From NCBI GenBank assembly GCA_946699065.1, contig CAMPDV010001791.1, forward strand, positions 1 through 64,000: a stretch of DNA of 64,000 nt, in the 5' to 3' direction. The notes beneath the pieces were generated by a model. The model had not been told where the DNA came from. It did no database searches and saw only the letters and a program-made list of their open reading frames with translations. A program made the translations under genes and the position numbers. This document shows, piece after piece, positions 49,324 through 61,613 of this stretch. Source of the stretch: Loxodes magnus (taxonomy: Eukaryota; Ciliophora; Karyorelictea; Loxodida; Loxodidae). How positions within the stretch are numbered: position 1 is the first letter of the stretch; every line of letters begins with the position of its first letter.

Positions 49324-50179
49324 GTTAAAAAACTTTGTTAAAGCCTTAGTAGTCAGCCATCTGACCTATTCTATCAGCTTGTCTCCATTAGTTTGTCTTG
49401 AATTCCTACTAGGCTTAGTTAGGCGGTGTAGCACTTCATTAATGCACCATCCTTTAATATTCGGAATAGTTTTGGTCTTCATTTAGTTCCTAATTATTTA
49501 TCTAAGGATTAAGATTTGAATTAAAGAATTTTTTTCTAGAAATTTTTCCGCTTTATGTTGGATATATCCTAAATAGTTTTTTAAAAATATCTTATTTATT
49601 CTTTCTTTAAATTTCGCTTAGTTAGTAGCAGTATTTTCATTGGTGTTATTTATTACACACGTAGCATTTTATTCTTCTTTTAAATTATTATTCCTGTGAC
49701 ACTTGTTTAATTTAAATTTACTACTTATTTTAAATAAACGTTTACTATTTATTTTAATTTGAGGCTTCATTTTCTATTTCCATAGGATCTGGTTAATTCT
49801 GTTAAAACGAAAATGGCGTTACATGAATTTATTATTAAATTTAAAGAATTCATTGTTCCAGTTTGTTTTCTATTTCTTATGATTATTAATATTGTTTCTC
49901 AAGTAAAGACGTTATTAATTTTTCTAGTTTTTCTACTTTATCAGTGAGGTATCTATTTTTGAACATAAACTCTTTTAATTACTTAGATAATATTTCTATT
50001 TGAGTTTGTGTCGGAAGTTTTTTTAATTCTGGATTTCCAAGTGGTTAATTTTCGTCTTATCAATCATAATTCTCACTTTCACTCATTGTAATTATTTTGC
50101 TTTTTTATTTTTTAGAGAATTTTCCTGTTTAAATATTTTGTTAAAAGTTCTGTTATTTCTTAGAAGCCATTTTATATAA
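49324..50179 (-). mobile_element. Gag-only retroposon, diverged full-length copy (element 3)
   Basis: An 856-bp unit bounded by a 12-bp direct repeat ATAAAATTAAAA (49312-49323 and 50180-50191). In such AT-rich DNA that repeat alone is weak evidence. The length is close to the 848 bp of element 1, the ATG again lies about 10 nt from the 5' boundary, and it encodes a single Gag-like protein with the same layout. The 3' end lacks an obvious ATT tail. Confidence 0.6.
49343..50170 (-). CDS. Gag-like protein with coiled coil and zinc knuckle (element 3)
   Basis: About 276 codons from ATG, TAA/TAG=Gln. An acidic N-terminal part is followed by a coiled coil (about 60-110: EILSKQLKEFMFKNRYL, KVEKLEKLITSLLEKQ). 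The motif DPMEIENE near 128 parallels KMEIE in element 1. A basic lead FKRRIK precedes CYVCNKQHQWKYC (C169, C172, H176, C181), a knuckle with three rather than four residues before His. The C-terminal QWRQADRIGQMADY aligns with KWRQELVESPEYAK of element 1. The stop is uncertain: an internal TGA at 49436-49438 may be Trp or stop, and no TGA follows directly after 49343. Intact, unlike element 2. Confidence 0.75.
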
Positions 50180-50191
50180 ATAAAATTAAAA

Positions 50192-51986
50192 TTAAATATA
50201 GTTTATAAATTAAAATTTTAAAAGTTTATATAAATAATTTTAAATATTATTAATTTATAAAATAGACTATAGCAGTTTATATATAATTAATATCTATTTG
50301 TATAACTTTTTAATCTAAATAATATAATAGTAAAGGACTAATAGCTTATTGAAATATCTATAATTTTAAATTTTAGATTTTTTAGGTTACTTTAAATTAT
50401 AATGATTCCTTTTATATTATTTTAATTATAATTTATTTTTATCTAGTTGATACTGTTGAAGCATTTTTAGCTATTAGTTATTTAGTTATCATTATAATCT
50501 ATTAATCTTACTAAAGATTTATTTAATCCTTAATCTTATTTATTTTAGATTATTTTTTATTACTCTTATAATCACTTGAAAGAAAATTTAGTAGAGTAAG
50601 TTTTTAAAGAACTTTAAATTAAACTTATTTTCATTTTCCATTTATCTTAAAAATATATGATATTAAAGGTCATCTTAATAAATAGCCATTATGATTAAAA
50701 GTGACTTAATGTTTGATTTAAATTCTTAGATAGAGATATTACAAATTATCAAATAGTTTAATTTTTTTACCTAAACATAACTTAATTATCCTATAAATTC
50801 TCATAAAAACAAACTGAATAGTATTATTTATCTTTATATTTAACTTAGAAGTTAACTATAACCTAAATAATAATAATAGTATTTTAATTATTTTCCTTTT
50901 TATTTAGTAAATATTAAATATCTTTATTTTATATTATCAATTTTAAAGTCTTTTGATTAAATTAACACTAGATAGATAATTTTTTGTTGTTAATTATTAA
51001 TAGAAATTTTAAAAATATTATATGATTAATAAATAGTTTACTAGAAAATCAATTAGATACTTGTAATTTAAAATAAGTTTAAAGTATTTTAAATAATTCC
51101 TTTATTTAAAAATAATCCTTTTAAAATTAATGATAATGCTTATTTACTCTTAAAGCTTAAAACTAATTAAATTTGTGATATGATATAATTTTTAAGAAAA
51201 AAAGAAATAATAATAAATTTCTTAATTTATATTATTTGTAAATTTAGTTTTAGTTTTACTATAAATTATTTATTTATAATGTATTTATGTTTATCTATTT
51301 AATAAAGATAAAATATTTAACTAGATAAGAGGAATATATTTTTCTTAGAACTCTTTTTTATTTATCTATTCTTTTTTCAGCTTATGCAATTATATTTTTT
51401 TGAAAATATCTATATTTATTATTTAAGCTATAAGTATAGAATTATTATTTTTACTCAAAAAACAAAAGTTAAATAGATGGTTAAAAGGATAACTTAATAA
51501 AATTTATTTTAGGTTAGATTATATTTATTATGAATAGGTATAAATATTAAAATGTATGCTTAATTATTAATAATTATTTGAGTATTATAGATATTTTTAA
51601 GTTCATATATATGAATATTTTGCTTTAATTGACTTATAATTGAATATTAGAGTATTTTAAAATTATTAATAATATAGTATACAATATAATTGTTAGCTTC
51701 TGCATAAGTTTTGATGTATATATCATAATTATATTATTTTAATTATTTAGCTTAGATATTTCATACCTTTGTATTCCTTAATTAAAAAAAAAATTTCTTA
51801 AAAGTATATGAGTGATTTTAGTAAGCAAGACCATACTAAATTGATAGAAAATTGTTTTTTCTGAATAAAGAAAATTTCTAATTTTTTATTTTTTTATTTA
51901 AAGTAAATTATATAAATAATTAATACTTTTAGTCTGGATTTAATAAGACTACGTTTCTTTTTATTTGTTTTAAGATTTTTTCTTAG
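50192..51986. other. 1.8 kb AT-rich region, nothing recognised
   Basis: Extremely low GC and no conserved frame seen. It ends at the 3' end of the hypothetical gene at 51993. Confidence 0.5.
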
Positions 51987-51992
51987 TCAGCA

Positions 51993-53084
51993 TCATTCGG
52001 TTTTTTATATAAATTAAATAAATTTTTATTTATCTTTAAAATCTTTTTAATTAGCCTATGATATTTTAACTATTTTATTGCTTTAAATTTAAAATTATAC
52101 AGGATATTGTTTTTTATTCAAAAGAATCAATAATATCCTTTAATTATTATTTATAATTTTCTAAATCTTTTTAAAATTACTTATGATTTTTTCATCTAAA
52201 TGTGAAAGCTTATTAATTGTTATCCATATTATCAAAGCAATGCTTAAATAATTATAAATATTTTAGTTAAATTAGATAAAGATTCTAAATTAAAGCATAG
52301 CTTCTATTTTTGATAGTCCTTAAAAATAAGCATCTAATTACTCCTGTAATTCATTTTTCGTTTATAAAATCCATTGGCTTATATTATTTTCCTTCGAAGT
52401 TTCCAAATTAGATAGAGAAATTTAATTTTATTCCTAATTTCATTTAGGAGTAAAAAATAATTTATTGCTTTAATTATTTATTTTCTTAGATAATCTAACT
52501 TATATGTGTTATTTATTCTTTTGATAAATTAATTTTCTTTATATTTTGATTTATCTACTAAACTTCAGTTTTAATGAGATATAATGTGAAATTTTTATTT
52601 CTCTTTAGTAGCTAATAAACCAAGATTTATTTTATAAATTTAACTAATTTTTGTATTTTAGTAAATTCTAAAATGAATAACCTTTCACCTATAAAATTAG
52701 CAATTAAAAAAAATTTGTTTAATTGATGCAAAAGCATTTGCTTAAGAAAGTTATAAAGCTTTTATTTAAAGTTTATAATGAAAGATATATCTATTTTAGA
52801 ATATTTTCCTTACAAACCCTCGAAAAATGTTTAGTTATACCTAAAGTTAAAAATTTAGTTTCTTTATAAATTAATTAACACTATGCTTATGATATTTCAG
52901 CAAATCTATTGTTTTTTAAGACTCTGTATCTCTTTATTTATGAAATTAATAATACTTAAAATATAACTTTTCATCAAAATAAGAAAACTCTTATAACTAA
53001 ATTGTAAGAATTGCTACTAAAAACTTAAATTAACAAGTAGAATATCTTATAATTAACTTTATAAATTAAGACTTATGCTTTCAT
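51993..53084 (-). CDS. Hypothetical protein, 363 aa
   Basis: An uninterrupted ATG-to-TGA frame of 364 codons (TAA/TAG=Gln, TGA=Trp). It is highly basic and helical. The most protein-like parts are SRVCKENILKQIYLSLQTLNKSF, SWFISYQREIKIS and a C-terminal half with NLETSKENNISQWILQ, NELQEQLDAYFQGLSKIEAM, and possibly one hydrophobic helix (YLSIALIIWITI). I do not recognise a family. It is divergent from the receptor gene starting at 53188, leaving only 103 bp for both promoters. Composition is AT-biased, so the call is moderate. Confidence 0.5.
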
Positions 53085-53187
53085 TAATATTAAGGAGAAA
53101 GAAGCTTAAAGCTATGTATAAAATAAGAAACTTTATAATTTAATTATTTTATTTAGTTAGTTATCTATCTAAATCTTTTATATTAAA

Positions 53188-55613
53188 ATGGCACATAAAG
53201 TATTTGCTTTATGTGTTATTTGCTTGATTCTCGAAGTTAAGGGATTAAAAATACTTTTTATATACGACTAAGAAACAAACTAAGATTTGGAAAGCTATAA
53301 CAGTTAATTTGCAAACATTTTAGACTTCTATTATAGCCAGAATTTTTAGAATATTAGCTATCAATTCTAAAATAATAATTACCACTTTTAAATCTAGTTT
53401 TTGAAGATAGAAAAAGATATCCTTCTCAAAGATTAGAACTGAAATTTTACCTAAGAATGAACTAAGTAATAGTTCGATGTTATTATTGAAATAACTTAAA
53501 GTTATCAAATCACCTATTTAGTTTCCATCTTTTGCAATCAATAAAAGATTATTCATCTGGTCGCCAAAGAATAGCTCATGAAAATGAAATAAAACTAATT
53601 CACTCATTTTATTTTACCTTCGACTGAATCAATTGCTAAAGTAGTAATACACTTTCTAGATTAATTTAAGTGGAAATCTATAGGACATTTTACTGATTAG
53701 TACTCTAAAAATGAATCTTTTATCATACACTAAAGACTTAACAATATGGAATACTTATGATATATTCCAGATTTCTCCAATTAAAGACTTTAATTCTCAA
53801 TAATCTTCGAAGAAATTTAGTTAAAAGGGATTTCTAAGTTTTATAGTACTATTAACTATAACTTTGAAGCTTTCCTTAATTAACTCTTATAAAAGAAGAT
53901 AACTATCAAAGCATTTATTATGAACTTATAAAACTCATGATTGGCTTGAGATTTAGTAGGCAAATTTAACTTAAACGGATTTATAGGATTAAACTTTGGA
54001 AAAAGATTCAATAAAAATAAGATAGAATATTAGCTTTACTGTGTAGAACTAGTTATTTAATAAATTCTTAGTCTTTTAAAGGAGATTCATTCTATAAATA
54101 ACGCTCAAGTAAATCAACTTATATAAAAGTTATTTTCCAGTCAAAATATCTAGCTTTAAATTTTGAATGTATAAGATAACTAGATTAAAGTAGTAGGAAC
54201 CGCTAGTATGTCTTAGATTGTTTATAGTGAGATGATATTATGACCTGATGGAACTTCAACGGCACCTGATAATAGCCTTATTTAAATTCCAGTTAGCATG
54301 GTTTTGGATGATAAAAATCCTGACGGAGTTGAAGCTTAATGGATTTCTGCTTATTATTAAGGAAGATTATATGGCATTTAGTATTTAAATAGCATTAGTA
54401 ATATCTTACCTTACTATAAGTTCTAGTCAACTAGTATGTATACAGGTGCAGAATGATTTGATTATGATTATGCATATAAAGAAGGAAGTCAAAAAAAGGA
54501 TTAATATGGTCTAATTCATTTTATGCCTGGAACAAGTGCTAATTCTATTGATCTCTACCACTTTTTGAGCAATAAAATCTTACAATAACCTGCATTTCAG
54601 GAGGCGACACTCCCTGATTTATCTGATATGAAAAAATTTCCATTTTTCGTTTGTACAATTTGTTCTGATTCTTACCTAGCAGTTTTGATAACATGAATAT
54701 GTCAAATATAAGGATGGAAAAATATAGGATTTATTTATCAAGACAATGCATGATCTAAGGGTATTTATAACTATTTTTAAAAAGAAGCTGATCATTTTAA
54801 TATAAATATAGTAAACTAACTAAGATAAATTAACTACATCAATTCATAAAGTCAAAACGATACCTGAAAATTAGTGGTATAAGAGATATATAAGAAAACA
54901 AGAGTGGTAATAATAGGTGTTTATGATGATGATGTTAAATACTTACTAAGATATTTATATGGCTTAGGAGCAAGGGAAGGAGACTTTGAAATATTAGCCT
55001 TTGGCTGGTTAAATTAGCATTTTTTAGAAAAAAGAGAAGAATCTATAAAATCTAAACTGTCTTAAAAGGAGCAATTTAATTTGATTTTATTGGGGAAATA
55101 GGTGAGTTTGGATAGTCTATAAAAGATTAAATACAAGAATATTTTAAAACTTCTACAGTATCTAACAACATCTTTAATGAATTCGATAGTGTTTTACTAG
55201 GAGCACATGCTTTAAAAAATTTGATCGAATTAGGGGAAAATTACACTAATCAAGACAATATCATAAAAGAAATAAGAAGAGTTAAATTTATAGGAGCTAC
55301 TGGGAAAGTGAGTATTAAAGATTCCACTAACGATAGAGAATTTTTGCCTTGAGCTATTTTTAATTATAGAAAAGATGAATAAGGAACCTGATCTCTTTAA
55401 TAAATTGGATCTTACTGTATTTTTTGTGATGTGATTTTTGATTATAAAACTCCTTTTATGTGAGGAGATGGAAACATTGGAATTTTCGAAGACAGATGAT
55501 ATTAACCTTGCCCATTTAAAGAAAGAGATAAATAAAAATTTAAGAAAGGATTTATCGTAAAAATTGTAGTGTTACTTGCTTTATTATTTCTGTTTACTAT
55601 TCTTTCCTTATGA
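53188..55613 (+). CDS. Receptor-family ligand-binding (ANF-receptor type) membrane protein
   Basis: Predicted extracellular ligand-binding receptor, about 801 aa with one inferred 20-nt intron. Residues 1-19 form a signal peptide (MAHKVFALCVICLILEVKG). The body resembles the type-I periplasmic-binding/ANF receptor fold: GWKNIGFIYQDNAWSKGIYNYF (split here as GWKNIGFIYQDN and AWSKGIYNYF), RVVIIGVYDDDVKYLLRYLYGLG, VKFIGATGKVSIKDSTNDRE and a typical NYRKDEQGTWSL tail. A single hydrophobic helix (KIVVLLALLFLFTILSL) precedes the terminal TGA, leaving almost no cytoplasmic tail. TGA reads as Trp at GAEWFDYDY, TWICQIQGW, NAWSKG and GTWSL. No kinase or cyclase domain follows, unlike many family members. 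It converges with the TRIM-like gene. Confidence 0.85.
55008..55027 (+). other. Candidate 20-nt intron in the receptor gene
   Basis: GTTAAATTAGCATTTTTTAG. Removing it joins the frame that encodes AFGW upstream to the frame that encodes VLKGAIQFDFIGEIGEFG downstream, restoring one continuous reading frame to the terminal TGA. It has GT and AG ends and an AT-rich, T-run-rich body. A sequencing or real frameshift of two bases nearby would have the same effect. Confidence 0.5.
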
Positions 55614-55662
55614 GAAATTAACACTCTCATAATATTAAGCCTACAACTAACTCTCCTTTCAT
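55611..55662. terminator. Shared convergent 3' region between receptor and TRIM-like genes
   Basis: The plus-strand gene stops at TGA 55611-55613 and the minus-strand gene at TGA 55661-55659, leaving 45 nt between. Both poly(A) sites must lie in this space or inside the opposite gene. Very short 3' UTRs are known in ciliates in which stop recognition depends on closeness to the transcript end. Confidence 0.5.
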
Positions 55663-56546
55663 AAAAGTTATATAGTTCTTTAAAAGGATTATATCTATAC
55701 TCTCTATCTAGCATGCAATTCCTATTCTAAACCAAACTAACTCCCTTTCATCATCTTTTAAAAAACTTAAGCTTCCATATTCTAAGGTATAAGAATAGCT
55801 TAATATTAAGAATATTTTTATTCTTCATTTATTTGATTTTCTTAAAGCTATACTTCCAATCTCTCTAATTAATTCTTCTTTATCTCACATTACTATATAG
55901 TGGTCTATTACATTTATCCGATACTCTCTACTTACTTACTCATCTCAAAAATATTATTTTAACTTATTTCCTACCTACTCTATTCGCCTTTCTCCTATAC
56001 TCTTATCACCAACTCCTCACATGCTTACTCTAAACTTCTCTTGATATTATCATAGATCTATACTATATATTTTATATTTATCATATAATCTTAAGCCAAC
56101 TACATTTATCATTAGCCTAAGACAGAAGAATATTGATTCAACCTCTCTTTCATAGCACTCAAAGTCATTTACATTCGAACTTACATAATAGGAACGATTT
56201 CCTCTTATCTACCACATTGATGATTCTTATGAGAATTCCATTGGCATTTTTCACATATTAATATACTGTCACTCAGACAATAAAAAGCTAGAATCTCATT
56301 ATGCTCTTAACATATATTCAGTAAGTTTTATTTTGACTCCTCTTAAAGATGTGAAACCTCCATTTCTAATTTTTCAATTGGTCTATAAGTGATGATGTTG
56401 TGCTTTTTACAATTAAACATCTATTAGATTTTGTAGAAGCTTTTCAAACATCTCTCACAAAGAATACATCCACAATCCAACTTTCTAGGCTTTCTAAACT
56501 CTTAGTTGAAGTCTTTTTCGCAAGCTTCGCATTTAGATGGTAGCAT
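55659..56546 (-). CDS. TRIM-like RING/B-box/coiled-coil protein
   Basis: A 295-aa uninterrupted frame (ATG to TGA). Residues 6-49 form a RING-like finger with C6-x2-C9, C25-x-C27-x2-C30-x2-C33 and C46-x2-H49, where a Cys replaces the usual His and a His ends the motif. Residues 81-111 form a clear B-box 2 (C81-x2-H84-x7-C92-x7-C100-x2-C103, H108, H111). From about 120 to the end it is a Gln/Glu-rich coiled coil (MQVRMQMTLSAMKERLNQYS, QNNIFEMSKQVESIGQMQQT). This is the RBCC architecture of TRIM proteins, here without a C-terminal recognition domain, so it is a candidate E3 ubiquitin ligase. One internal TGA is read as Trp (GQWQMQ). Its 3' end faces that of the receptor gene. Confidence 0.92.
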
Positions 56547-56579
56547 TTTATTTTTGAATAGACTAAAAAGAAAGTAATT

Positions 56580-57414
56580 TTTGGTTTTAAGAGATTTAGA
56601 TATGAAACTAAATAATAATCCTTTTAATTACTTATAACTTAATAAATAGAAGAATAATTACTATTAAAATTAAAATATAAAATGGAAGAATTTTCCCTCT
56701 AAAATTTTAGATAATTTATAAATAATAAATATTAAGCCACAACTAAATATTTAATATAATCTTACAAACATGTAACATACTAATATATTAGTCAATTTTA
56801 CATCACTACATTACTATATTTTATTTCAATAACTCACTATCATTTATGCTAAATCAACCTAATAACCAAATATATTATCTAAAACATATACAAATATTTC
56901 AGCCAATTACTATTTAAATCCTATTTTTAATACCCTATACATCTCAACCTAATATACAAAATCTACAATATTATATAACCACCAACTCATCAAAAACTAC
57001 TTCCTACATATTTACAGTCATCTCTGAAAACGCAAATTAAACAAATTAATTATGCAAATAAACCTACAACTTTATATCACCAAACTAGTAAACATAAAAA
57101 TAAATTAGAATAGTTGCAAAATACCTAAATTACCTAGTACATAACTAAATTAATACGCTTTACACAATATCAAAGAAAGATATCATCATTACAGAATCTT
57201 AAATTAACCTATAATTACATCCAAGACTTCTCGTTTATCACCTAAAAGTAACTGAGAAACCTGATAGTTAATCATAACTAAGTTTAGCAAGTTTCCTGAA
57301 AAGCTGATCTCTTAAAGTTGCTAGAAATTGATATTTCCTGAAATTAGGATAAACCTTGACTTTCCTTTAAAAAATAGACTTGCAATAGAACCTCTTTAAT
57401 CGTAAATATTACCC
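56580..57414. other. A/C-rich region upstream of the TRIM-like gene
   Basis: The plus strand is markedly A/C-rich and G-poor from about 56720 to 57230, so the TRIM-like gene's coding strand is T/G-rich upstream of its ATG. A similar skew lies upstream of the RING-kelch starts. It may reflect promoter composition or an unrecognised plus-strand low-complexity coding segment. Block B copy 3 begins at its right edge. Confidence 0.4.
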
Positions 57415-60400
57415 ATACTTAGAGTAGATACTAAAGCTCTAAGAATAGGTTAAGAGTTACTGATATTAGAAAAGTATGAGTAACAGAATAAAAAGCAAAA
57501 ATATAAAGCAGCTAGCTAAAGGAATAAGGAAGAGAGATTATTATAAAATAGCATGGAAAAATAGAAACCTTAGATTGTTTTTATGTTGATGAAAAATATC
57601 AAAAATTACAGTTAAGCTACCAGGTTGGATAGACTGCTGGTATTCTAGGTGGGAAAAGTGAAATAACAAGTTATTAAGAAAGCTCGTATGAAGAAATTAA
57701 AATACCTTTAAAAATGATTATAGGTATTTAAAAAAAATGCTATTACCTCTAAAAGTAGAATATCAAGGTAAATTCTGGAGAAGTGCAAAATTCTTCTTAA
57801 TTTCCTACATATTAGCTAAGATACATTTCATCCATGAAAATCTGCATCTCACCTTATATTTATTAAGAATAAAAAAAGTATTATAATCTTTATAGCTACA
57901 TTTATGAAAAAGCTTTATCATTATCATAGCTGAGAAACAGAAATAAACAAACTTAAGAATAGCACGAAATAGCAGCTCTAAAGTAAGAAGAAGAGCTCAA
58001 TGGAAAAAAGGTAAGCCATTCGACATTTCTGAAAATACTTCAAAGAATTAAAGTTATTCAGATTAGTCTAAATCTTAATTTCAGGGAATAATTTAAAGTA
58101 CTAGTAATCAATAAAGTAGAAGCAACTTTATTAATCAAGGAATCTAAACTTAAGGATTTTTTAATGGTTATTTAAGATGAAAAATAGTCATCAAGAAGTA
58201 GAATTCTAAACAGATGTTTAACAGAATATTTTTAAAAAAACTTAAAAAAGATCTGCTGCCTTTTTTATCTTCAGGCGGATATTTAAATCAAGGAAAGATA
58301 TATTTCTGATAAACTTTAGGAGCAGAGAAATTTAAATGTACTCAACAGCTTTTTCAATCATGAAAACTAAATTATGATACAGTAAATGAGTAAAAATAAC
58401 TGAAAATTAGTAAGGCAAAACAGCTAAAAATAAGGGAAATAAACGTTGCTATCCTTGGAGAAATAACTAACTGAAGTCTTTAAAGTTTGTCTGAAATTAA
58501 CGAGTCATTAAAGGAATTAATTTTATAAGGGTAATATGGAGAGGTCACCAAAATGCTGTAAGTAAGTAGAAGCATCTTGAGGATAAATTTTTATCTCCCT
58601 TCAATTTTCCCTGCTTTCTATCTTCAGATCTGCTCAAAGATACTAGATAAAGTAAAATGATAAATTTAGTAAAATGCAAGAATGATCAAGATATGAGCGA
58701 CAGGTGGAACAGTAATCTAAGTAAAAGCGAAAAATAGTAAAATTAAATTAGTCTAAAGGATAAATAAAGCCAGGTTACTCAAAAAATTTCTAATTAAAAA
58801 AACTTAAAAATCCAATCTAATTTAGAAAGCTATTTAAGCTCTAATTTGCAATGATAATAAGTAAGCAGAAAAGCCTCAAGTTTTAAAAAACCTACTATAA
58901 TACTAGAATAAAAAGGAATCAAGCGACGCCAAATGATTATAAGAATTTAGAGAATAAATCCGTTCCTCCTACTAACTTGAGCTAAGCATCTTAAAAATCA
59001 GAGTTAGATAGAAAGAAGAAAAGTGTCTTAGATTAAAAAAATGAAAACAAAAAAGAGGTTAATAGTAGAACTTGACTCAAGAATATAAAATCAAATAAGA
59101 AAACCCCAAATGCAAAGTTCCTAGTTTACCTATATCAGATAAAATCCCAAAAAACTAAAGCTATAAAGGATCAACAAATCACTTTAAAAGAAACTTCAGT
59201 ATCTAGAAAAATATCTAAAGCATATTGACTAAACGACGAAAGTAAGCACTTATACAGAAAGTACTAGAAAAGGTTAAATTATTGAAGAAATAATTAAAAA
59301 GCAGTTTTTTAAATAAAGGAAATTTAGATAATCTGCCAAGGAAAAAGGAAATAAAAGGGAAAAGAGCTGTCAAGGCTGAAGAGTAACATGTAAAAGAGTT
59401 TATATTAATCTGACTATTAACTCTAAAATTAGTATGTAAAGATATTTTAGAACTTTTTAAGATAGAAACAAAGTGACGATTACCATAATCATTTTTGAAA
59501 GTCCGAAAAAAGAGATTAAACTAGTTCACTCAGCAAAAAAAAAACCAAAGAAGATTTTAAACTCAGAGATGTTTTTGAATAAAAGTGTTAACAGTTAGAA
59601 TGAAAGGTGAAGTGGTTTCAATAAGCACGATAATCTAATAGAACTACTCATCAAATTTATAGAATATAATAAAACCTAATCCATGGACCAAAACGTGCTT
59701 AGACTAGAAAGATAATTTTCTCATTCTTAAAAGCTTAGGAATGAGTTAACCTAAATCTGAATAACCATTTTCTTGACATCAATGCATCAGACATATTTCA
59801 CTTCAATTACTTCTTCAATCGGACTATTAACTCCTGTTGTAAATCTCATTTTTTTATATGCAAAGCAAAATTCTTCCCTCTTTTAAATTGGGCAAAGAAA
59901 TAATAAAATCGTTGAATTCTTTAGCAGCAATTCTGTTAGGACCGAATTTTAAGTAATAGTAAGAAAAAACTTTATTTTTTAGCCTGAGATAACAAAGTTT
60001 TGGATGAAACTCTAAATATTAAGTATTTAACTATGAAATTAAGCTTACCAGGATTATAAAAACTTACGCTTATAAACTATATAGACTGATTAATAAAAAC
60101 TCCAGCTTAATTTGCTTCTGTTTAGTGAAAATCCCTGTACATTTGAACAAATAATAAACTCCTGATAAAATTAAAAGCTGCTATAAGCCTTTTATTCTAT
60201 GATAATTATAAGCAAATAATAGAAGCAAGATATAACTTGATTGCAATAGGCATAGCTAGCATTTCTTAGTGTATCAAATTAGAAAATTCTTCAATTTAAG
60301 AGCTTTAACCAAATAATCACACCTAGAAATATGAGAAAATGGCCCAATATGTTGCGTATTTTGTTAAGATTTAGCATTATTTAATCTTCCATGAGAAGAA

Positions 60401-61571
60401 TTTAATCTCGTTCTTCTGAATCTACTTACTTTGATAGTATATAGAATAAACTCAGTTTCGTTCTTTTATATCTTTAAAGCTTGACAAACTCTAAATAAAA
60501 TAGACATTCTTCTTATTTGTAGGTTCAATAGTTCTTTCTAAAGTCTTTATTTTAACTGTAGGTTTTAGGTAACTTACCATCTTCTATTTTTTTAATTTAC
60601 TTGGCAATTTAGAATCTACCTTTTCTTTAGTTCCTATCTTGATATAGAAGATCTTATTTAAAAAGAAAAGCATTTTAATATTTTTGGAGTTAATATGCAA
60701 ATAAAGCAATGGCTAATAAAGAGCAAAAATCTAAAAGCGAAAAAACAGTATTTTAAGGGATATTTTTGATGATATGGTTTTACTTTTGGTTAGAAATTTG
60801 GGTGGCTATATTGGTAGTAATATTGGAAGTAATTTGAATTTTGTTAGAATTCTTCAGTTGATTACTCAGTATTAGTGTAGGTTTGATATAGTTAACGGAG
60901 GTATTAGTTTGGTTTAAGTGTAGATAGTTTAGTTTAATTTTAGATAGTATTGAATTATTGGAATAGGAAGTAATGAAAATTGGTTATTGTTGGCATTTCA
61001 TTTATAATAACTATAATAGCTTTATAAGATTAACTAAAATATGCTTTAGACCTATCATTCTATATGGTATTAAATGTTGTAACTAATATTTATTCAATAC
61101 CCCATTAGTAACCTTCTACTCTTTATTCTCCTAATACATTTTTCTACTTTTAATCATACATTTATTGTGTCTTTAAAATATCATCCAATCCTTACAGTAT
61201 TAACAATTAAGAGCTTTTAACTCAAGACATATTTATCTTATCTCTAACGATATTCCTTATCTATTAGCATTACAAAACTCTCCTAAAAGAGTTGCAATAT
61301 TTCTTATATAATACTAAGTTTCTTCAAGCTATTGAAGTGCTCTCACTTTGAAGCAAAAAGTTAGCTTTTAATCCTCAATTGAGCTTGTTTTAGACTCGTT
61401 TATTAAGCTAGATATGAGATAAAATTGCTGATCTCTTTTATATAATCTGAGTTGAGAATTTTTTTTCCAGATTTTCCAATTTCCTGATGGGAAGGATTCC
61501 TTCGCTTGCTACTTCAGTTGTTATTAGTTAACATTTTTCCAGATATTCATTCTTATTTCTTTCTATTGAGG

Positions 61572-61613
61572 ACATTTCCGTCATAAATGTCAAGTTCTGT
61601 TGCAAATGTAGCA
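61572..61613 (-). other. CCHC zinc-knuckle motif in block B copy 3
   Basis: The minus strand encodes CYICNRTWHLWRKC, C-x2-C-x4-H-x4-C, with TGA=Trp twice. It is preceded in frame by a basic run (KKRRRAFPRARKR) and a coiled-coil stretch (LDSMLKLIEENLQKP, QMTSLENNIWIMQ). This copy keeps about 90 codons in one frame. The following coding-like sequence (NKNEYLEKCQLIATEVASDG) is in another frame, reminiscent of a gag-pol style junction or simple decay. Confidence 0.55.

Noticed and set aside
55502..55714. Minus-strand 70-codon frame
   Set aside because: Overlaps the 3' ends of the receptor and TRIM-like genes in a different frame from either.
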